Position numbers and translations under genes: made by a program
Shown here: positions 42,025 through 50,420 of the stretch, one piece after another
Layout: each line of letters starts with the position of its first letter
Numbering within the stretch: position 1 is the first letter of the stretch
NCBI RefSeq assembly: GCF_000712075.1
Contig: NZ_JONW01000008.1
Location: 434,001-498,000 of the forward strand
DNA: 64,000 nucleotides
Direction: 5' to 3'
From: Caulobacter sp. UNC358MFTsu5.1
GTDB taxonomy: Bacteria; Pseudomonadota; Alphaproteobacteria; Caulobacterales; Caulobacteraceae
Notes under the pieces: generated by a model
Database searches by the model: none
What the model saw: only the letters and a program-made list of their open reading frames with translations
Told to the model about the DNA's origin: nothing

Positions 42025-43140
42025 CTACGCCGTCAGCCGCGCGGCGACCTCTTCGCCGATCGCCAGCGAGCTGGTCAGGCCGGGGCTCTCGATGCCGAAC
42101 AGGGCCATCAGCCCCTCCAGTCCATGGGTCTCGGCGCCGCTCAGCTGGAAGTCGGGCTGGGGCTCGTCCGGGCCGTGGATCTTAGGCCTGATCCCAGCGT
42201 AGTCGGGCACGAGCAGCTCTTCCGGCACGTCCGGCCAGAACTTGCGGATATAGGCGGCGAAGGCGGCGCGACGGCCCTCGTCGACCGAATAGTCGGGGGC
42301 CGGGACATATTCCAGGTCCGGCCCGAACACCGCCTGGCCGCCGAGATCGTTGCGATAGTGGGTGCCCAGGGCCCCATGGATCGGCGGCGGATAGATCAGG
42401 CGCTGGAACGGGGCCTTGGCCGCCAGACGGAAATAGACGCCCTTGCCGTAGTGGGCGGCGGGAATCTTGTCGGCCGGGAAGCCCTCGATCGTCGCGGCCA
42501 CGGCTTGGGACGAAAGACCGGGCGCGGTGACCAGCAGGCGGCAGGAAAGGCTGGCCGCCTCGGCGCCGCCGATCCGCACGGTGAAGCCGCCGCCGGCCAG
42601 GGGCGTCGCGCCCTCGAACGGGGTGTTGACCACCACCGCCCCGCCGGCCGCCTCGATCTCGCCCTGCAGGGCCAGCATGTAGTCGTGGCTGGCGAAGACG
42701 CCGCTCTCGGGCGACAGCAGGGCGGTGTGGGCGTTGAGGCCGGGCTCCAGCGCCCGGGCCTGGGCGCCGGTCAGGTGCTCCATGCCCTCGACGTCGTTGT
42801 CGAGCGCCTGCTGGAAGATCGCCTCCAGCTGCGGGATCTCGCCTTCGTTGGTGGCCACCACCAGCTTGCCGCACTTCTTGTAGTCGATGTGGTGCTTGTC
42901 GAGGAACGCGTACAGCCGCCGCCGGCCCTGGACGCAGAACCGGGCCTTCAGCGAACCGGTGGGATAGTAGAGCCCGCCGTGGATCACCTCGGAATTGCGC
43001 GACGACACGCCCTGGCCGATGTGCCCTTCGGCCTCCAGCACCGCCACGACGAGGCCGCGCTGGGACAGGGCGTAGCCGCAGGCCAGGCCCACGGCGCCGG
43101 CGCCGACCACGACGGCGTCGAAATCGAACTCTTGGGTCAT
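42025..43140 (-). CDS. LhgO-like FAD-dependent oxidoreductase (L-2-hydroxyglutarate oxidase family)
   Basis: A 371-residue DAAO-fold flavoprotein. FAD motif DAVVVGAGAVGLACGYAL at residues 8-25 is followed by SSRNSEVIHGGLYYPTGSLKARFC, the signature of LhgO/L2HGDH enzymes, with GALGTHYRNDLGG and FGIESPGLTSSLAIGEEV near the C-terminus. It probably oxidises L-2-hydroxyglutarate or a related hydroxy acid to the keto acid. It follows the ParD-like gene by 22 bases, so the two are likely cotranscribed. Confidence 0.9.
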   Translation of the reverse strand: MTQEFDFDAVVVGAGAVGLACGYALSQRGLVVAVLEAEGHIGQGVSSRNSEVIHGGLYYPTGSLKARFCVQGRRRLYAFLDKHHIDYKKCGKLVVATNEGEIPQLEAIFQQALDNDVEGMEHLTGAQARALEPGLNAHTALLSPESGVFASHDYMLALQGEIEAAGGAVVVNTPFEGATPLAGGGFTVRIGGAEAASLSCRLLVTAPGLSSQAVAATIEGFPADKIPAAHYGKGVYFRLAAKAPFQRLIYPPPIHGALGTHYRNDLGGQAVFGPDLEYVPAPDYSVDEGRRAAFAAYIRKFWPDVPEELLVPDYAGIRPKIHGPDEPQPDFQLSGAETHGLEGLMALFGIESPGLTSSLAIGEEVAARLTA

Positions 43141-43162
43141 TCCGAGGTCACCAGCCGCCGCT

Positions 43163-43462
43163 TCACCCGCGCGATGCATCCAAGCGCTGCTTCAGCCCCG
43201 CGCGGAGTTCGGCGAAGAAGCCCTTGGCCTCGACGTCTCCCCTGGGGTCGCCCTCGGCCTCCAGCCTCGTCACCAAGGCCTCCAGTTTGTCGTCGCCGCC
43301 CATGATCTCGACGGCGCGCCGGTAGTTCAGATCGGCCAGCTCGGCCGCCACCGCCTCGTCCAGCGACGAGAACTCGCCCCGCGCGACGCGCTGGCCGAGA
43401 TCGAAGGCGTCCTCGGGTCTGAGCGTCACCACGACAGGCTTGGATGGAACCGGCTTGTTCAT
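43163..43462 (-). CDS. ParD-like antitoxin without adjacent toxin
   Basis: A 99-residue protein whose N-terminal part (VVVTLRPEDAFDLGQRVARGEFSSLDEAVAAELADL) fits the ribbon-helix-helix pattern of ParD antitoxins. The C-terminal part is acidic and would be the toxin-binding region. No RelE/ParE-like ORF lies on either side; the next gene in the operon is an oxidoreductase. It may be an orphan antitoxin or a repurposed small regulator. Confidence 0.7.
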   Translation of the reverse strand: MNKPVPSKPVVVTLRPEDAFDLGQRVARGEFSSLDEAVAAELADLNYRRAVEIMGGDDKLEALVTRLEAEGDPRGDVEAKGFFAELRAGLKQRLDASRG

Positions 43463-43615
43463 GCGGCCAGCCTAGCACGGCCCCGGCGACGCGCCAGATG
43501 GCGCGGCCGCCCCGCCTCGACCTTCATTGCCCTTTTTCGAGAGCTGTGAAACCCTTGCTCGACAAGGTTGAGGGCGCGCCGTCGTCACGCGTCGGCGCCT
43601 CAGGGAAGGGCCATC

Positions 43616-44743
43616 ATGAACTTCGGCGCAGCGCTCGACGTCGCGGTCGGACTGATCTTCGTCTATCTGCTGGTCAGCCTGTTCGTCACGGCGCTCAACG
43701 AATACATCTCCAGCTTCCTCAACAAGCGCAGCGAGTACCTGCTGTCGCGGGTGCAGAGCCTGCTGGGCGGCGATGGCTCGGAGAAGAAGACCGGCGAATG
43801 GTCGCCCGAGATGTGTTCGGTGTGGAACCACCCGCTGATCAGCGCCCTCAAGTCGCACCAGACCGCCGAGGACCACTGCACCAAGCGCGGGGCGCTGCTG
43901 AAGAACGCGCCGTCCTACATCCCCGGCAAGACCTTCGCGGTGGCCCTGACCGAGACGCTGAAGCCGTCGGAGACCGCCCATCTCAGCTTCCAGCAGCTGA
44001 AGACCGCCGTCGCCGGCATCGAGAACAACGACGCCCTCAAGAACGCCCTGCTGCCGATGCTCGACGAGGCCGAGGGCAAGGTCGAGAAATTCCAGACCAA
44101 CGTGGCCACCTGGTTCGACGGGGCCATGGACCGCACCAGCGGCGCCTACAAGCGCTGGATCCATCGCCTGACCTTCTGGGCGGGCTTCGCGGTGGCCATC
44201 GCCTTCAACGTCAATTCGCTGCAGCTGATCGACAACCTGTGGCGCGACCCGGTGGCCCGGGCCGGGCTGGTGGCCCAGGCCTCGCAGTCGGCCAAGGACG
44301 CCGAGACCGCCCAGGGCCTCCAGGCCCAGCTGTCGGCCCCCGCCCCCTCCGGGTCGGACGCCTCGTCGGACGCCTCGGGCGCGGACGGCGCCGAATGCGC
44401 CTGCGAGAAGGACCAGGACGCCGCCGACATCGGCCAGAAGCTGGCCCTGCCGATCGGCTGGACCCACGAGGCGATCTGCGACCTCTGGACCGATCCCCGC
44501 GCCAAGCCGACGCCCGGCCAGCTGCGGCAGCGGCCGCAGGACTGGAGCAAGAGCTGCAAGGCGCTCAAGCGCGACGGCTGGGGCGTCACCGTGAAGGTCT
44601 TCCTCAGCCTGCTGGGCCTGGCGATCACGGGCCTGGCGGTGTCCCTGGGCTCGCCGTTCTGGTTCGGCACCCTGCAGTCGGTGACCAACATCCGCGCCAC
44701 CGGCATCAAGCCGGATCGGGCGGACGGGACCGCGCAGAAGTAG
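43616..44743 (+). CDS. Membrane protein of unknown function
   Basis: A 375-residue protein. An N-terminal membrane helix (ALDVAVGLIFVYLLVSLFVTALNEYISSFL) is followed by RSEYLLSRVQSLL, a pattern shared by a widespread family of uncharacterised bacterial membrane proteins. A soluble middle region follows. Then come a second helix (WAGFAVAIAFNV), an acidic Ser/Ala/Asp-rich linker with clustered Cys (ECACEKD) and a final helix (VFLSLLGLAITGLAVSLGSPFWFG). AGGGAAGGG precedes the ATG. No function is assigned. Confidence 0.75.
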   Translation: MNFGAALDVAVGLIFVYLLVSLFVTALNEYISSFLNKRSEYLLSRVQSLLGGDGSEKKTGEWSPEMCSVWNHPLISALKSHQTAEDHCTKRGALLKNAPSYIPGKTFAVALTETLKPSETAHLSFQQLKTAVAGIENNDALKNALLPMLDEAEGKVEKFQTNVATWFDGAMDRTSGAYKRWIHRLTFWAGFAVAIAFNVNSLQLIDNLWRDPVARAGLVAQASQSAKDAETAQGLQAQLSAPAPSGSDASSDASGADGAECACEKDQDAADIGQKLALPIGWTHEAICDLWTDPRAKPTPGQLRQRPQDWSKSCKALKRDGWGVTVKVFLSLLGLAITGLAVSLGSPFWFGTLQSVTNIRATGIKPDRADGTAQK

Positions 44744-44751
44744 GCGCAAGT

Positions 44752-44832
44752 CGGGGACATGCCCTTGCGGCGTGTCCCCACCTACAAGCGCCGCGCCCAG
44801 TCTTGGGGACACGCCTCAAGGGCATGTCCCCG
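44752..44832. repeat. Family D intergenic palindrome, copy 1
   Basis: 28-bp arms with one mismatch (44752-44779 and 44805-44832) start CGGGGACATGCCC and end GTGTCCCC, flanking 25 bases. The same termini recur at 51722-51796. It lies between convergent genes. Confidence 0.85.
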
Positions 44833-44839
44833 GATCAGA

Positions 44840-47800
44840 TCACCACTGGCTCCACAGCGTCGCCGCCTCGGCCTTGGCCTTGACCACCGAGGCGTCCTTG
44901 ACGTGGCCGTAGCCGCGGATGTCCTGCGGGACGGCCGCGATGCGGGCCGCCAGGGGCAGGCGCTCGGGAGTCAGGCCGCCGGCCAGGCGATCCAGGGTGG
45001 TCTCGTAGTCGGTGACCAGGCCGCGCTCCATGCGGCGCTCCTCGGTCTTGCCGAACACGTCCAGCGGACCGCCGCGCAGGCCCTTCATCCTGGCCATGAT
45101 CGGGAAGGCGACGTCCAGCATCCAGCCGCCGAAGGCCATCTTGCGCGGCGTGCCGTCCTTGTTCTTGGCGCCGATGATCGGCGGGGCCAGCCAGACCTTG
45201 GCCTTGCCGCCCTTGAAGGTCCCGGCCAGTTCGGCCGCGAACCGGCCGTCGGTATAAAGGCGGGCGACCTCGTACTCGTCCTTGTAGGCCATCAGCTTGT
45301 AGAGGTTCACGGCCGCCGCGCGGGTCAGGGGCAGGCCCTTCTCCTCGCCGCCCGCCGCCACTTCAGCCGCGCGGACCTTGGCCACCTTGGCGGCGTAGCG
45401 GTCGGCATAGGCCTGGTCCTGGTAGGCGACGAGGTCGGCCGTGCGCTTGGCGATCAGCGCGTCCAGCGGCATCGTTTCCGGCGTCGGGACGTCGGCGTCG
45501 CGCGGCCCCATGGCCGACGGATCGTGGGCGACCTTCCGGCCCAGCTCGAAGGCGGCCAGGTTGGCCTCGTAGTCCACGCCGTTCAGCTTGATGGCGCGGT
45601 AGATGGCGCGGCTGGAGACCGGGATCACCCCGTGCTGCCAGGCGAAGCCGACCATGATCATGTTGGCGAAGATGGCGTCGCCGAACTGGGTCTCGGCCAG
45701 GTGCTGGGCCGGGCAGGCGTCGAACGCCTTGGTCGCGCCCTTGATCCGCCGGGCCATGGCCCCGCTGTCGAAGCGGATGTCGCGGCTGGTGACGAAGTCG
45801 GCCGTGGGGGCGAAGTCGCTGTTGCCGAAGGCGGCGGTGCGGTCCTTGGCGTAGAGCGACAGACCCTCGGGCGAGGCGGCCACCAGCATGTCGCAGGCGA
45901 TCAGCACGTCGGCGCTGGCGGCGGGCACGCGGCCGCCGACCACCGTCTCCTCGGTCTCGCCGATCTTGACGTGGCTGAACACCGAGCCGCCCTTCTGGGC
46001 CAGGCCCGTCATGTCGACCACGCTGCCGGCGCGGCCATCGACGTGGGCGGCCATGGCCAGGATCGAGGCCACGGTCGTCACGCCCGTGCCGCCCACGCCC
46101 GTGAAGATGATCCGGCGCACGCCGTGGAAGTCGTCGAACACCGGCAGGGGCGTGGAGTCGGCCGTCAGGGCCGGGGCCTTCTTGGCCTGGGCGCCCTCGG
46201 CCCCTTCCAGGGTGATGAACGACGGGCAGAAGCCGTCGACGCAGCTGTAGTCCTGATTGCAGGTCGACTGGTTGATCTTGCGCTTGCGGCCGAACTCGGT
46301 GTTCAGCGGCTCCACCGACACGCAGTTGGACTTGATCGAGCAGTCGCCGCAGCCCTCGCAGACCAGCGGGTTGATGAACACGCGCTTGGTCGCCTTGGCC
46401 ATGGTGCCGCGCTTGCGGCGGCGGCGCTTCTCGGTGGCGCAGGTCTGGTCGTACAGCAGCACCGTCGTTCCCGGCGTGTCGCGCAGCATCTTCTGCACGC
46501 TCATCAGCTCGGACCGCGGGAAGACCTCGACGCCGGGGGCCAGGTCGGTGACGCCCTGGTAGCGCTCCAGCTCATCGACCACGATCACCGTCCGGGCCAC
46601 GCCCTCGGACGCCAGCTGGCGGGTGATCTGGGCGGGGGTGAAGCCGCTCTCGGCGCGCTGGCCGCCGGTCATGGCGACGGCGTCGTTGAACAACAGCTTG
46701 TAGGTGATGTTGGCCCCGGCCGCGACGGCGGCCCGGATCGCCAGCGAGCCCGAGTGATTGTAGGTGCCGTCGCCCAGGTTCTGGAAGACGTGCTTCTCGG
46801 TGGTGAACGGCGCGGCGCCCACCCAGGTCAGGCCTTCGCCGCCCATGTGGGTGTTCAGGTCGGTCGAGGGGTCGTTGAAGCTGGCCATGTAGTGGCAGCC
46901 GATGCCGGCCAGGGCGCGGCTGCCTTCGGGCAGCTTGGTCGAGGTGTTGTGCGGGCAGCCCGAGCAGAAGAAGGGCTTGCGGGCCTGGTCGGCGGCCAGG
47001 CTGACGGCGGCGACGCCGGCGGCCGAGACGCGGTTCAGATAGGCCTGGGCCCGCGCCATGTGCGGGCCGTCGGGCAGGCGGTCGTAGATGGCCAGGGCGA
47101 TCTCGGCCACCGACAGCGAGCCCAGTTCCGACAGCAGCGGCGCGCCCTTCTCGTCGACCTTGCCGATGATGCGCGGCCGGGCCTGGGCGGGCAGGTCATA
47201 GAGCGCGGCGCGCGCCTGGGGCTCGATCAGGCCGCGCTTGTGCTCGATGACCATCAGGGTCTCGAGGCCGGCGGCGAAGGCGCGCAGGCCCAGGGGCTCC
47301 AACGGCCAGGGCATGCCGACCTTGTAGATCGAGACGCCCAGGTCGGACGCCTCCTCCAGGGTCATGCCCATGGCGGTGAAGGCTTCCAGCACGTCCTTGT
47401 AGGCCTGGCCCTGGCAGACGATGCCCAGCCGCGCCTTGCCCACGCGCACGTGGTGGGCGCCCAGCACCACCCGGTCGACGCCGTTGGCGCGGGCGAAGGC
47501 CAGGGCGGCGGGGATCTTGTGCAGGCGGAGCCGGCGCTCCTTCTCCATCGGCTGGTCCTTCAGCCGGATGCCCAGGCCGCCGGGCGGCATGGGGAACTCG
47601 GGGATCACCAGCTTGTGGCGGTCCAGCGAGACGTCGATGGTCACGCCCGAATCCATGGTGTCGGCCAGGGCGATCATGCCCGTCCACAGGCCCGAGAAGC
47701 GCGACATGGAAATGCCCAGCAGGCCGTAGTCGAGCACCTCCTGCACGTCGGCCGGCGACAGCACCGGCATCTCGAAGTCCTGGAAGGCGAACTCCGACTG

Positions 47801-48271
47801 CGACGGCAGGGTCGAGCTCTTGCAGCCGTGGTCGTCGCCGGCCACCGCCAGCACGCCGCCCGTCGGGAAGCTGCCGGCGAAATTGGCGTGCTTGAAGACG
47901 TCGCCGGTGCGGTCCACGCCCGGGGCCTTGCCGTACCACATGCCGAAGACGCCGTCGTGGGTCGCGCCCGGGAACAGGTTCGCCTGCTGGCTGCCCCACA
48001 CGGCGGTGGCGGCCAGGTCCTCGTTCAGGCCTTCCTTGAAGACCACGTCGTGGGCGGTGAGCAGCTTGGACATCCGCGCCGCCTGCTGGTCCAGCCCGCC
48101 CAGGGGCGAGCCGCGATAGCCGGAAAGGAAGCCCGCGGTGTTCAGCCCGGCCCGGGTGTCCAGGCGCTTTCGGTCGAGGAGGACCCGGATGAGCGCCTGC
48201 ACGCCGGTGATGAACGCACGACCATCTTCGAGCAGATATTTGTCGTCGAGCGTGATTTCCGAGTGCCGCAT
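44840..48271 (-). CDS. Indolepyruvate ferredoxin oxidoreductase, fused alpha-gamma chains
   Basis: An 1143-residue TPP-dependent 2-ketoacid oxidoreductase, in the form where IorA and IorB are one chain. The N-terminus reads LDDKYLLEDGRAFITGVQAL and FLSGYRGSPLGGLDQQ. The middle has the CSGCPHNTSTKLPEGSR-like block, GIGCHYMA and NGSL-type TPP contacts. A ferredoxin-like CEGCGDCSIKSNC binds [4Fe-4S]. The gamma part starts near IIFTGVGGTGVTTVASILA. It decarboxylates aryl pyruvates from aromatic amino acids to aryl-acetyl-CoA. The divergent Lrp-type regulator probably controls it. Confidence 0.94.
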   Translation of the reverse strand: MRHSEITLDDKYLLEDGRAFITGVQALIRVLLDRKRLDTRAGLNTAGFLSGYRGSPLGGLDQQAARMSKLLTAHDVVFKEGLNEDLAATAVWGSQQANLFPGATHDGVFGMWYGKAPGVDRTGDVFKHANFAGSFPTGGVLAVAGDDHGCKSSTLPSQSEFAFQDFEMPVLSPADVQEVLDYGLLGISMSRFSGLWTGMIALADTMDSGVTIDVSLDRHKLVIPEFPMPPGGLGIRLKDQPMEKERRLRLHKIPAALAFARANGVDRVVLGAHHVRVGKARLGIVCQGQAYKDVLEAFTAMGMTLEEASDLGVSIYKVGMPWPLEPLGLRAFAAGLETLMVIEHKRGLIEPQARAALYDLPAQARPRIIGKVDEKGAPLLSELGSLSVAEIALAIYDRLPDGPHMARAQAYLNRVSAAGVAAVSLAADQARKPFFCSGCPHNTSTKLPEGSRALAGIGCHYMASFNDPSTDLNTHMGGEGLTWVGAAPFTTEKHVFQNLGDGTYNHSGSLAIRAAVAAGANITYKLLFNDAVAMTGGQRAESGFTPAQITRQLASEGVARTVIVVDELERYQGVTDLAPGVEVFPRSELMSVQKMLRDTPGTTVLLYDQTCATEKRRRRKRGTMAKATKRVFINPLVCEGCGDCSIKSNCVSVEPLNTEFGRKRKINQSTCNQDYSCVDGFCPSFITLEGAEGAQAKKAPALTADSTPLPVFDDFHGVRRIIFTGVGGTGVTTVASILAMAAHVDGRAGSVVDMTGLAQKGGSVFSHVKIGETEETVVGGRVPAASADVLIACDMLVAASPEGLSLYAKDRTAAFGNSDFAPTADFVTSRDIRFDSGAMARRIKGATKAFDACPAQHLAETQFGDAIFANMIMVGFAWQHGVIPVSSRAIYRAIKLNGVDYEANLAAFELGRKVAHDPSAMGPRDADVPTPETMPLDALIAKRTADLVAYQDQAYADRYAAKVAKVRAAEVAAGGEEKGLPLTRAAAVNLYKLMAYKDEYEVARLYTDGRFAAELAGTFKGGKAKVWLAPPIIGAKNKDGTPRKMAFGGWMLDVAFPIMARMKGLRGGPLDVFGKTEERRMERGLVTDYETTLDRLAGGLTPERLPLAARIAAVPQDIRGYGHVKDASVVKAKAEAATLWSQW

Positions 48272-48413
48272 AGCAAAAATTTTCCTCCGGGGTCTTCCTG
48301 CCCGCTCAGCAATATCTTATAGAAGCGGGGAAATTGTTTGCCCAAGGTTTGCCCGACTCAAGGCCGCTTTGCGCAAGATCAACGCGTCAATCACCCTCTG
48401 GGGGGAGGAATTC

Positions 48414-48911
48414 TTGTCCGAACAACTCGACGCCGTGGATGCCAAGATCCTCGATCTCATCCAACACGACGCCGGTCTGTCCGTTGCGGAGATCGCTGAA
48501 CGAGTCGGCCTGTCGTCCAGCCCGTGCTGGCGGCGCATCAAAAGGCTGGAGGACGCGGGCGTCATCCAGCGCCGCGTGACCATCCTGGACCGCGAGAAGC
48601 TGGGCCTGGGCTTCGAGGTCTATTGCACCGCCAAGCTGTCGCTGCCGACCAAGGAAAACCTCGAGGTCTTCGAGCAGGCCGTGGGCAAATGGGCCGAGGT
48701 CGTCCAGTGCGCCACCGTGACCGGCGCGGCCGACTACGAGCTGCGCATCGTCACCCGCGACATGCGCGCGTTCGACGAGTTCCTGCGCGACAAGCTGCTG
48801 TCGCTGGGCCTGGTCAGCAACATCGAGAGCCGGATCGTCATCCGCGGCGTGAAGAACTCCACGGCCGTGCCGCTGGGCCTCGTCAGCCCGTATGTGAGCC
48901 CGCTGAGCTAG
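48414..48911 (+). CDS. Lrp/AsnC-family transcriptional regulator
   Basis: A 165-residue Lrp-type regulator: SEQLDAVDAKILDLIQHDAGLSVAEIAERVGLS helix-turn-helix start, WRRIKRLEDAGVI recognition region, and a RAM effector domain (VVQCATVTGAADYELRIVTRDM). It begins with TTG, selected because GGGGGAGGAA sits a few bases before it and no ATG is near. Divergent from indolepyruvate oxidoreductase, it is a likely aromatic amino-acid sensor for that gene. A strong terminator follows. Confidence 0.94.
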   Translation: MSEQLDAVDAKILDLIQHDAGLSVAEIAERVGLSSSPCWRRIKRLEDAGVIQRRVTILDREKLGLGFEVYCTAKLSLPTKENLEVFEQAVGKWAEVVQCATVTGAADYELRIVTRDMRAFDEFLRDKLLSLGLVSNIESRIVIRGVKNSTAVPLGLVSPYVSPLS

Positions 48912-48938
48912 GCCCGACTTCCAATCGGCGAGACAAAG

Positions 48939-48980
48939 ACGCCGCGCTCCGCCGAAAGGTCGAGCGCGGCGTTTTTCGTT
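48939..48980 (+). terminator. Rho-independent terminator of the lrp-type gene
   Basis: A perfect 10-bp stem ACGCCGCGCT/AGCGCGGCGT with a 14-base loop is followed by TTTTTCGTTT. Confidence 0.88.
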
Positions 48981-48999
48981 TCGGCTTCGCCTAAACAGA

Positions 49000-49031
49000 T
49001 TAGCGTTGACTAATGCATTAGCCATTGCTAA
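49000..49031. promoter_or_regulatory. ArsR operator: 32-bp symmetric dyad
   Basis: TTAG-N6-CTAATGCATTAG-N6-CTAA is perfectly symmetric in its defined bases. It ends 10 bases before the ArsR start codon, so binding would block transcription or initiation. The nested half-sites suggest two dimers. Autoregulation by the adjacent ArsR protein is inferred. Confidence 0.65.
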
Positions 49032-49041
49032 TTGATCCGCC

Positions 49042-49371
49042 ATGATCGCAGCCGCCCCCATCGACAGCGTCATGCGCGCCCTGGCCGACCCCACGCGGCG
49101 CGCCGTCTTCGAGCGCATCGCGCGGTCCGACGAGATCACCGTGGCCGAGCTGACCCGCCACGCCGGCGTCAGCCAGGGCGCGGTCTCCCAGCACCTGAAG
49201 TCGCTGAAGACCGCCGGCCTGGTCGCCGAGCGTCCGGAAGGCCGCAACGTCTACTACCGCGCCCAGCCCGACGGCCTGACGCCGCTGGTCGACTGGATGT
49301 CCCACTACGGCGTGTTCTGGCGCGACCGGTTCGCCGACCTGCGCAACCTTCTCCAGGAGATCGACCCATGA
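49042..49371 (+). CDS. ArsR-family transcriptional regulator
   Basis: A 109-residue winged-helix repressor: MRALADPTRRAVFERIARSDEITVAELTRHAGVSQGAVSQHLKSLKTAGLV, wing GRNVYYR. It lacks the cysteine metal-binding motif of arsenic or cadmium sensors. The fused pattern with a following AHSA1 gene is common, and these ArsR proteins sense unknown signals. Its stop overlaps the next ATG (ATGA). Confidence 0.93.
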   Translation: MIAAAPIDSVMRALADPTRRAVFERIARSDEITVAELTRHAGVSQGAVSQHLKSLKTAGLVAERPEGRNVYYRAQPDGLTPLVDWMSHYGVFWRDRFADLRNLLQEIDP

Positions 49372-49850
49372 GCGACGCGGCTCTCCAGACCCGCCCCGAG
49401 ACCCACGAGATCGTCGTCGACGAGGTCTTCCCGCATGCCCCCTCCACCGTCTGGAAGGCCCTGACCAACGGCGCCCTGATGGCTCGCTGGCTGATGGCGC
49501 CGACCGGGTTCGAGCCCGTCGAGGGTTGTCGCTTCACCTTCCAGACCACGCCGGGCGGGCAATGGGACGGGGTGATCCACTGCCAGGTCCTGGAGGCGGT
49601 CGAGAACCGGCGCCTGGTCTATGGCTGGAAGGGCGGCCACGCGGCCAATACCGGCTACGGCGCGCCGCTGGAGACCGTGGTCACCTGGACCCTGACGGCC
49701 AGCGAGGCCGGGACGCGGGTGCGGCTGGTCCACTCGGGCTTCGTCCTGCCGCGCAACCAGAGCGCCTATGACGGCATGAGCAAGGGCTGGCAGGTGGTGA
49801 TGGAGCGCCTGGAGACCTGCGCGGCCGAACAGGACGAGACCCAGCACTAG
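49368..49850 (+). CDS. SRPBCC/AHSA1-family protein (ArsR-linked)
   Basis: A 160-residue START-like protein: HEIVVDEVFPHAPSTVWKALTNGALMARWLM, GGQWDGVIHCQVLEAVENRRLVYGWKGG, TLTASEAGTRVRLVHSGF. Coupled translationally to arsR, whose partner it usually is. Ligand unknown. Confidence 0.9.
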   Translation: MSDAALQTRPETHEIVVDEVFPHAPSTVWKALTNGALMARWLMAPTGFEPVEGCRFTFQTTPGGQWDGVIHCQVLEAVENRRLVYGWKGGHAANTGYGAPLETVVTWTLTASEAGTRVRLVHSGFVLPRNQSAYDGMSKGWQVVMERLETCAAEQDETQH

Positions 49851-49892
49851 GGTCGCCCTCCCCTACCCCAATCCGACAACCAGGAGACTTCG

Positions 49893-50306
49893 ATGAGCGA
49901 CCCCTTCACGGGCGGCTGCGCATGCGGCGCCGTGCGCTATTCCATCGTCGGCGAGCCGATGGTGCAGGCCGATTGCCAGTGCCGGACCTGCCAGCGCGTC
50001 AGCGGCACGGGCCACGGCTCTTACCTGACCTTCAAGGACGCGACCGTGACCCTGCAAGGCGAGGCGAGGCGCTGGGAGGCGGTCGGCGACCTGGGCACGG
50101 TGAAGTCACACGCCTTCTGCCCGACCTGCGGCGCGCCGGTCTACCTGGCCTTCCCGGCCATGGCCGACCTGTTCACGATCCACGCCGCCAGCCTGGACGA
50201 TCCCAAGCGCTACGCCCCGGCCATGACCTTCTTCACCGCCAGCGGCTTCGCGTGGGACCAGGTCCCGTCCGGTCACCAGGCGTTCGAGGGCATGCCGACG
50301 GGCTAG
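49893..50306 (+). CDS. GFA-family protein (glutathione-dependent formaldehyde-activating enzyme fold)
   Basis: A 137-residue zinc protein with the GFA pattern: GGCACGAVRY, CQCRTCQRVSG and HAFCPTCGAPVYL provide the two zinc sites. Gfa speeds S-hydroxymethylglutathione formation, but most family members have unknown substrates. It follows the AHSA1 gene on the same strand by 42 bases and may share its operon. Confidence 0.9.
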   Translation: MSDPFTGGCACGAVRYSIVGEPMVQADCQCRTCQRVSGTGHGSYLTFKDATVTLQGEARRWEAVGDLGTVKSHAFCPTCGAPVYLAFPAMADLFTIHAASLDDPKRYAPAMTFFTASGFAWDQVPSGHQAFEGMPTG

Positions 50307-50420
50307 GCGGCGCGGACCTCGCGGCGGCGTCCGACGGAACGTCGACGCCACCCGTTTTCTTCTAGAGGCAAGCCGCCCTTCCCTTCTAGAGTAAGGGCTC
50401 CATCGCTTCGGAGCCTCCCC

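Noticed and set aside
44759..48322. An open frame of over 1100 codons on the + strand opposite the indolepyruvate oxidoreductase gene
   Set aside because: Its translation is low-complexity (His, Gln, Gly, Ala, Arg rich) and matches no family. It is the GC-rich antisense shadow of a well-conserved enzyme.
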